Source: Elgaria multicarinata webbii (taxonomy: Eukaryota > Chordata > Lepidosauria > Squamata > Anguidae). Taken from it: 64,000 bases of DNA. This document shows positions 56,944 to 64,000 of the stretch, one piece after another; positions within the stretch are counted from its first letter, which is position 1, and each line of letters opens with the position of its first letter. The stretch spans positions 35,259,501-35,323,500 of the forward strand of contig NC_086183.1 in the NCBI RefSeq assembly GCF_023053635.1, read 5' to 3'. The position numbers and the translations under genes were made by a program. A model generated the notes under the pieces. The model was not told the origin of the DNA. It searched no databases and saw only the letters and a program-made list of their open reading frames with translations.

Positions 56944-59900
56944 TCACACGGCCTTTCTGCCCAGCCGCTTAAAGACGCTGACCGTCCCCGTGTTGTCCAT
57001 CTGGGCGCTGGGGGCCTCCGTGGTGCTGCTTACCTTGCTGCTCCCCAAAGTTCTCTTTATGGTGACCCGGAACTCGGAGTCAGGCTTGCTCCGGGAGCTG
57101 GTGATGCTGCTGTCCTGGGCTTCCGTGGGCAGGGCACGCTTGCCCAGTCTCTTGGCAATGTGGCTGAGCGGGGGCGGCTCCAGCTTCTTTTCTTTGATGG
57201 GAAGCACAGGGCCAGCTGGACTCTTGCTCCCCAGCCGCTGGATGGGGGTGGGGGCAGCTGCTGCTGCTGCTGCTGCTGCTGCTGCCGCCAGCTTGGGCTC
57301 AGAGCTGGTGGCTTTGGCTTTGACCGTCACTCCCGCTTTGCAGCTCTCCTTGGCCTTGGAGGGCTTGAAGAATTTCTTTAGCACCCCGGCGTACTGCAGG
57401 ACAGAGCTGTCATCGTCGTCATCGCTCTCAGCTGCTTTCTCCTCCTCCTCCTCCTCCTCCTCTGCCTCCTGCATGTCCCCCAAGCGGCTGAACACACCTG
57501 TGGGCTGCCAAGACACCAGAGCAGGTCAGGGACGGACGGACAGGGAGGCGGATACTGCGGGATGCCCCAGGGTTTCTACTCCTATACAAAGAAGGCCACT
57601 CTCATGCTGTACAAGAGGGCTACAGCAACTGACCTGGAATGCTTGTGTGGAAGAAAGGGCACGCCAGTTGTGTGTATGGGGTGAGTGCCTTGCTATTGCT
57701 CCCCCTACAATTCACGCCAACTCCTGCAGCCTCCAAGTGATCGCAGTTCCTGCCAGAAGCACCACCATGGCCACGGGGGGGGGGGGGGGGGGGCTGCCAC
57801 GTAGAGTGGTGAGAAGATGGCAGCCACAGCCAGGAGATGGACAGCCAGGCCCAGAGCAGCCTGCCACCAGATGGCCCTGCTGCACGACTCCAGCCCCTCC
57901 TCCAGAGGAAGCAACGCGCCTGCAGCTGGAGAACTCGAGACATGCCCAGCCCAGGCGGAGCCCTATGGGCCACTTGTCAGAAGCGCCCCCCTGACCTCCG
58001 CCCCATGCAAGGAGAGGAACGTCACTACTGTGCGCTCCTGGGCCAGAGGCTCTGGCTCTAACTTTCTAACTTGTATGATCCAAGGTGTGTGTGTGGGGGG
58101 GGGGGACGGGGGACTGGGGCAAATTCAAAAGAGCAGCCCCGAGGGCAAAGAAGCATCAGCGCCCCCCTTCTCACCTTACTTCCAGGGGTGGCATCTGCAT
58201 TGGTTTCTGCACCAAGCCGGTCAAACACAGAGGTTCTCTGTAAACCTGCCATCAAACGTGAGAGAAAGAAACAGACACGCGGATTTCCATCAGACGCGGC
58301 ACAAAATGAAAATGGTGGGTGGAGTTTTCAAAGGAGCAACAGCAGTTATTTGCATAAAGATACCGTTCACCAAAACGACTTTGATGCAGCATCCAAAAAC
58401 AAACCCAGAAAAGGTAAAATCAAAAGTGATGTGGCGTAGGAGCCCAACGGTTTCCTCCCAGGTCTGAAGCCCAGCTGGCCCCTTTGCTTCCTGCAGTTGA
58501 GGGAGAAGAACCCTCTGCTAATCTCTGGGCAAGCAACCACTGGCCGGCCCTGAACACCAACCAGGGCATTGTGTGGGCGCTAGTTCTGGCCAGAGCATGT
58601 CAGTCACACACCGAACAAGAAAGCTGGGTCTTCACTGAGGCCGCACGGGCCCGGTCTCAAAAACAAGCCTCCCCTCCGCTCTGCTGCATGTGTGCCCTCC
58701 TGCCCCCAGCCACCTGCCAGCGTGGAATTCTAAGCTACCTTTTGCCGCCTGCTGCTCCAGGATCTTCTTGGTCCTGGGGGTGGTTCCTTTTGGCATATGG
58801 ACAATATACTTCCCTTCCATCTCTGCGGTGACGCGACGTCTTTTCACCGGGACCATAGAATTCTCAGCCCCGGAACTGCAGAGAGCTGCAGTGGCAAACG
58901 TGAGAAGACTCAGTTCATTGCAGATGCTCCAAAGGGGTTTTGGCATCCGCTGCGCCTGATAAACGTGTTTATCGGGACAACAGAGCAGGAACCTGTGAGC
59001 ACTGGAGCACCCTACGTGGCAGCGCCACTCGTACGAGTTCTGGGCAGCCCAGACACGGGAGCTGCAGCGCCCCCTTTGATCCCATCCCTCTTTGGCTTCC
59101 AGCTTTTCAGAGAGGTGGGGTGATGTTAAGTCATGACAGCTCCGTCTCCCAACACCTCACAACCGCACTGGGGACAGGAAAGAGGCTGGGCCCATCCCTG
59201 AGCTCAGCTCCCAAGCCCTCCAGTTGAGAAACCCAATGGCACATGTTCAGAAGGAATACCGATACCAGCACTAATGATTCAACTACTGTGGGGAGCCACA
59301 CAAGTGAAAACTCGGAATGCAGCCATTCACTCGTTCTGACATGGGCATTTGTTCATTCATTCTTTTAAATGGACTTTAAATTGACCAAGTGCGTCCAACT
59401 CTTCGCTCATTCGCCATTGTGCTGATCCTGCAAAGGAGACCGGTCCTATTCCCCCCTCTATGAATGAAGACTAAGGATGAGTAGCTCCAGGCCAATTGCT
59501 TTACCAAGTTCACCTCCCTCCATCTCTCCAGTGTTCATTCAGAGGAGGGAACAGAGAAAGAATACACCACCACGGAGACAACTTGCAGGGGAAGGCCTGC
59601 CGGCCTGCCTAGGAGAAACACTGAGGCTCCCTTTGGGTCACTTCCACCAAGAGGCAGCATCTGTTTCACCGGGTCAGTTCCACAGCCGCATTTGTTTCGC
59701 TGCCCCCTCACACATTTCACTGTATTTGATGACTGGTTTAAATTGTTGTGGCCGCCCTGACCAGAATGGTGGGAGAGCCATTTTTTATTAAAAAGTGCAA
59801 AACAAATAGATGTTGAGAATGGCAACTCTGAACCAAGCACACAAAAGCATCCCGCGGTGCGGCAGGTTCGTCGGAGGCACTCCGCCCCCCGCCACTCCCC

Positions 59901-62900
59901 TCACCCCTCACTCACCTGCTTTGGCATTCTTCGCTGCCATTTTGTTGGACACGGTGATGGAGATTTTGGAGGCGCTGGTGTCGGGTCTCCGGACAGGGGT
60001 GGAAGGCGGAGAGTCTCGGCTCAGGCTGTTGGCAATCATCCGGGTGGCAGCTGCAGAGACGGCAAAGCCGAGTTGGTGAGCGGAAGCAAATTGCGCCCGG
60101 GGGGTGGAGGGCTGCGTTATCGATTCCACACATTTTTATCCTACTTGCAATACAAGGCAGCAAACATACAGATTATGAGCAATAATAAAAAACAGAATGA
60201 AACATATAGGTCAGTTATAGTGCGTCTTCGTAACAAAGAAAAAGACGGGAAGGCTCGGCCTCCGCCGCCGGCCGCTTGCGCTGCCCCTACTCACCGCTGT
60301 TGGCGTTCCTGCGGAGTTCAGACTGCAGGGTGGTTTGGCTGGAGGCCACTGACTCTGTTGCGGCCTTGCACATTTCCTAGAGACAGAGAACGGCATAACG
60401 CAATGGTGAAGGGCAAATAGGGATAACTCCCCTGGTTTGGCCACTTGCCTTCCCACTAATGCACTGAATAATATGGCAGGACCATGGAAGCTCACCGGGC
60501 TGGAGAAATGCACCAAGCCACCCCGTGAAGCGGCTGAGCCCCGGAGTTCTCAGCCTGGAGAGAACTGCAGCTCCTCGCGCAGGGATCTGACCTGGGGATC
60601 ATCAAGGGTCTCTGGGGCTTCCTGCTCCTGAAACCCCTCGGGAAAGAACTTCACATCCTCTGAATGTTGCATTGCACAACTTCGTCCAGAACCTTTGCCT
60701 CAGATTTCTGAGCTAAATCAGTGCAGAAGACAATCGCTGGCCTAGGAGTCTTCCCATGCATCACTCAGTCCATCAGAAGAGCCCTGAAGCTGGATCAGGC
60801 CAAGGGTCCACCTAGTCCAGCACTCTGTTCACACAGTGGCCAGGCAGCCACCAGCCAGGGACCCACAAGCAGGACACTAGTGCAACAACACCCTCCCACC
60901 CATGTTCCCCAGAAACTGGTGCACACAGGCTTACTGCCTCTGCTACTGGAGGTGGCAGATAGCCATCAGGGCTAGTAGCCATGAATAGCCTTCTCCTCCT
61001 CCTGGAATTTATCCAACCCCTCTTAAAAGCTATCCAAATGGGTGACTGTCACCTCATCTTCTCCAGCCTCCTTGCACTGGGCCAGGGACATTCTGCTGCC
61101 CAGAGAAACACCTGCTGCTCACAGCTCCTCCCTGAGTTCCAGAAAGGCTCATGACAGCTCCTTAAGTACAGGTTTTATGCCCAACTGCTCCCCTCTCTAC
61201 TGGAGAGTTCCTTGTGCCTCACACAGATCCAAAGATTCTGCCACAAGCCTGGAAACATTTTAGAGGACAGCGGCGCCCTATTTTACTCTAAAGCATGGAA
61301 GAAAATGAGGGACAAGGTGCAAGAGGCCCCACCTGCCTATACACCACTTTGGCGTGTTTGAGGATGGCGATGATGTCTCCCACAATGGTGACGCCCAGCT
61401 CGTTCATGATCTCCTTGTTCAGGTCCATCAGCATGTTCTTCTGGATCCTGCAGGGGAAGAGGTCACGTACTGCACCCCTTACACACCCCAAACAGTTTGA
61501 ACAGGCTATGCTACCACCTGACGCAAGGAAGACTTGCCTGCCACTCATGCTTAGGGGCGGGGGGGTGTCACCGGTGGGGAAGGAAGCGGTGTCCGGAACT
61601 CGGAAGCTCCCAGCGGCAAGGGGGACATGGCCACAGCATCAGCTCTCTTTTTTAAAGGGCTCGAGAGTGAAAAAGCTGTCAGCCGTCTATTTTTCCCAAC
61701 GTTGTTAATGCAAATTCAGTTTTATTCTTTAAGCATAGGCTTGTCATTCTAAAAACATTTACAAATATTCTTCAGACGTTCATGCTGAGAAACAGAGGAC
61801 ATCTTCGAAAGTAAATATTTGAAGAATTACCTTGCACTATATACCATTTTGTATTGTAAGATTTAAATAATTTAGCATTTCAGAGCTGCACGCGGAAAGG
61901 GTTTTCGCCCTGCCATGCAACACGCCTGCATTAAGCATCTGCCCCCACCAGGAACTCTCTCAGCCACTTCTGCAACTCCCTCTATTAACAGCCTCACCTG
62001 TTATCCACAAACATGACAGCATAGTTGACAGCTGGCCCTGGGGGAATCCCAGCTTCTTTGAAGAACTGAATCCACTCCGACGTAGCTGAAAGACAAGGAA
62101 TGAGATTAAGTTAGACGCACAAGGCGCTGGGGCTCCCAGGCAATCAGGCCCCTAACTGCCTTCAGATGGCATGGAGAAATCCTGCAGAGAGGAGAGACAG
62201 ACAGAAATATGCGCATAAGAGACATCCTTGGATGGCAAGGAGGACAAGACGGTACGCTACTGCCCACCAATAGTCATTTGGAAGCCCAGATCCATCCCTG
62301 TCCTCGTAAAGGACTTCCTGGATGCTCCCTCCTTCTCACAGAGAGAGTCAGCTCGCCTGGTAACAGAGAACACCCAACTGGCAAGAACATGATCATCTGC
62401 AGGAACAGATCTACACACCATTGGAAGCAAGGGCAAAGGACACGCATGGAAGACATGCATGGAAAAAAGTCCCCAGCAGTGAGAAGAGAAGAGTGGGAAT
62501 GCTGGGAAGGACCCCAGCCCAGAGAGGCAGGCAGCACTGGGTAGAGATCCCGCTTTCATATAAATCAGGTCTTTATGGCCTCCAACACATGTGCAGTATT
62601 TTTTCCAGTTACCCAGAACACTTCAGCAGCCTTCAGGCCTAATGCAACTGAACTGTGCTTAACATGGGGGAAGGGGGCTGTTTTCATCCTGCAGATACAT
62701 CAGGAGGAATGGGGAGCCTCCATGAAGGGCGGCATTTATTTCTGCCTTTTCCGGGCGTCTCAGTCCCACTCTGACTACCGCTGCAGTACCTTTGCTAGGC
62801 AGGCTTCAACAGGCTTCCAGACCTGCATTTTTAAAATCTGCAGCTGTTGCCACTTGCTGAGCCGCAAGCAAAGAAAGCTCACACTCTGCAACACCAACAC

Positions 62901-63099
62901 CAACATCTCCTCCTCTTCCTTGCTCTTTGGCTTCTCTGTTTTGTTCCGTTTCGCCAAGATTCCCTTTCGAACATACACGTTTTTTGTGAACCGCTCAGAG
63001 AGCTTCGGCTATTGGGCAGTATAAAAATGCAATAAATAAATGAAATAATAATAACAACAATAAATAAAAGCCAAACTTACCCATCGTGACGGACACCAT
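56944..63099 (-). CDS. C19orf47: C19orf47 orthologue, SAM-domain nuclear protein, eight coding exons
   Basis: Uncharacterised conserved protein with an N-terminal SAM-type domain; no known reaction. Coding exons, minus strand: 63099-63081, 62085-61998, 61447-61333, 60376-60295, 60050-59916, 58885-58739, 58245-58175, 57504-56944. The join is 1,218 nt, 405 aa (human about 422), with GT-AG introns. The start exon gives only MVSVTM. The SAM-like helices cover about 7-74 (SEWIQFFKEAGIPPGPAVNY ... NKEIMNELGVTIVGDIIAIL). A likely nuclear localisation signal KRRRV is at 161-165, before TAEMEGKYIVHMPKGTTPRT. The last exon holds an acidic run (eight Glu, five Asp), a 12-Ala run at 292-303 and a Lys-rich, Ser-rich tail ending FKRLGRKAV. 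RLG-containing motifs recur five times from residue 205 on. Identity rests on these motifs and on the place next to AKT2. The acidic and Ala runs are encoded by CTC and GCT repeats and probably vary in length. Confidence 0.93.
57775..57793 (+). repeat. Poly-G tract
   Basis: Nineteen consecutive G residues (C on the transcript strand) in the last C19orf47 intron, about 270 nt upstream of the final coding exon. The exact length may be a sequencing or assembly artefact. Confidence 0.8.
60765..61045 (-). repeat. CR1 3' end in a C19orf47 intron, sense orientation
   Basis: AGAAGAGCCCTGAAGCTGGA, CACCCTCCCACCCATGTTCC, TACTGGAGGTGGCAGATAGC and GGAATTTATCCAACCCCTCT. It is the same subfamily as the copy at 45838 and lies between the exons at 60295-60376 and 61333-61447. 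Confidence 0.8.
62960..63068 (+). repeat. L2-type LINE tail abutting C19orf47 exon 1
   Basis: GTGAACCGCTCAGAGAGCTT, CGGCTATTGGGCAGTATAAA and an AATAAATAAATGAAATAATA tail running to about 63068. It is antisense to C19orf47 and ends about 12 nt inside the intron from the first donor (63080). Confidence 0.75.
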
Positions 63100-63299
63100 T
63101 GTGGAAAATCGTGGGAGACTCAGGCAGGGACAGCGACAGGGGACCCACGGAAGGCCTGCAGGAAGGCAAAACACCCGCCTGAGACAGCTGAGCTCAGAGT
63201 GGAGAGGCGGCATTCCGACAGCCGGACTCAGAGACCAAGAATAGCCCCACTGCGCACATCCAGCTCCAGCAGCGAAACCCAGCCCAGCCCCGCATTTAC

Positions 63300-64000
63300 A
63301 CCCTAGAAGGGTATCTGGCTCGTCCGCCTGACAGGGGCCAAGAGCTCCCGGTGGCTTCGGAACACGCGACGGGCAGGGGCCGCTGCTGCTGCTGCTGCTG
63401 CCGCCGCCCCCCCCCCCCCGACACAGCTGGATCCAGGCGCCTCATTGCTAGCGACGCTTCCCAGCACAGCAGTGACAAGCGGGGGCGGGGAGATGAGGGC
63501 CACAAACCATCAGAGGTGGGGGGCACCCAGTGAGCCCCCCAAGCCCTGCCCGGGGGGGGTACTGGGGGACCAGCCTCCGCCTGCCAGGCCTGAGGCGCAG
63601 GACAGAGACCCCCCACCCCCACCGCGTCTTCCCCGCCCCCAAAACTGAACGCGGAGATGGGGAGGGAATTTCCGCAGGTGCCGCTTCTCACCCGGGGAGG
63701 GAAACGCGGCGCCTCTGGAACTCAGCGCCACCCAAGTCCCTCTTTCCCTTCTCGCCCCCCCCCGAAGCCCCTCGAGCGACCCCCAACCCCACAAGCCCTT
63801 CCGGCAGCCCCTCCCGCGAACGAAGGGGCCTACCCTGCGTCCTCGGCGGCTCCCCCTGCCGTTGCTGGGGCCCCCCCGCCGCCGCCGCCGCCGCCGCCGC
63901 CGCCCCCCGCGCGCGCCTCGCCCGGCCCCCTCACCAGCCGCGGGGGCTGAAGCAGGCCGCGCCGGAAGCCACTGGAGACCGGGAAGCGGGCCGCCCCTTC
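63300..64000. promoter_or_regulatory. CpG island, C19orf47 promoter region
   Basis: Very CpG-rich sequence immediately upstream (minus strand) of the C19orf47 start codon. It contains a GCT run at about 63381-63402, a C11 run near 63409-63419 and a CCG run near 63876-63905. In human, PLD3 lies head-to-head with C19orf47, so this may be a shared divergent promoter; PLD3 itself would be beyond the window edge. Confidence 0.65.

Overview
The window is vertebrate nuclear DNA, almost certainly from a squamate reptile (lizard or snake). The main evidence is the mix of transposable elements. There is a BovB (RTE-clade) LINE with a recognisable reverse transcriptase, many CR1 3' ends with the ATTCTATG-type terminus, L2-type LINE tails, tRNA-derived SINEs and at least one old MIR. 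The four protein-coding genes are interrupted by GT-AG introns, and the DNA is GC-rich with several CpG islands. All assignments come from reading the sequence and recalling the protein families; no database search was run.

Layout, left to right: (1) 1-1.1 kb is a CpG island, followed by a 99-bp TTC tract. (2) 1.77-12.2 kb, + strand, is MAP3K10 (MLK2) in ten coding exons (932 aa). (3) 12.2-16.5 kb separates the convergent 3' ends of MAP3K10 and TTC9B. (4) 16.5-20.0 kb, - strand, is TTC9B in three coding exons (245 aa), with a CpG island and a near-consensus REST/RE1 element just upstream. (5) 20.2-27.3 kb is a repeat-rich intergenic block containing a BovB LINE split by a CR1, other CR1 and L2 pieces, an L1-like ORF1 fragment and a palindromic element. 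(6) 27.3-51.3 kb, - strand, is AKT2: thirteen coding exons (481 aa), a probable long 3' UTR and a probable non-coding first exon in a CpG island near 50.8 kb. (7) 54.2-63.1 kb, - strand, is the C19orf47 orthologue in eight coding exons (405 aa), with its CpG-island promoter at the right edge.

Gene order and orientation (MAP3K10 + / TTC9B - / AKT2 - / C19orf47 -) match human 19q13.2, except that I found no cyclin-like gene (human CCNP/CNTD2) between TTC9B and AKT2. For all four genes the exon lengths, joined at the inferred splice sites, sum to a multiple of three and give protein lengths close to the human ones. That is strong internal support for the models.

The genes are not an operon and share no single pathway. 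MAP3K10 is a JNK-pathway kinase kinase kinase, AKT2 an insulin/PI3K effector kinase, TTC9B a small TPR protein and C19orf47 a poorly characterised SAM-domain protein. I saw no unknown multi-gene system. The more interesting signals are regulatory or concern how repeats interact with genes: the RE1 at TTC9B, a CR1 end that may supply the branch point of an AKT2 intron, ZNF143-like motifs carried by a palindromic repeat in the AKT2 CpG island, and the TTC tract ahead of MAP3K10.
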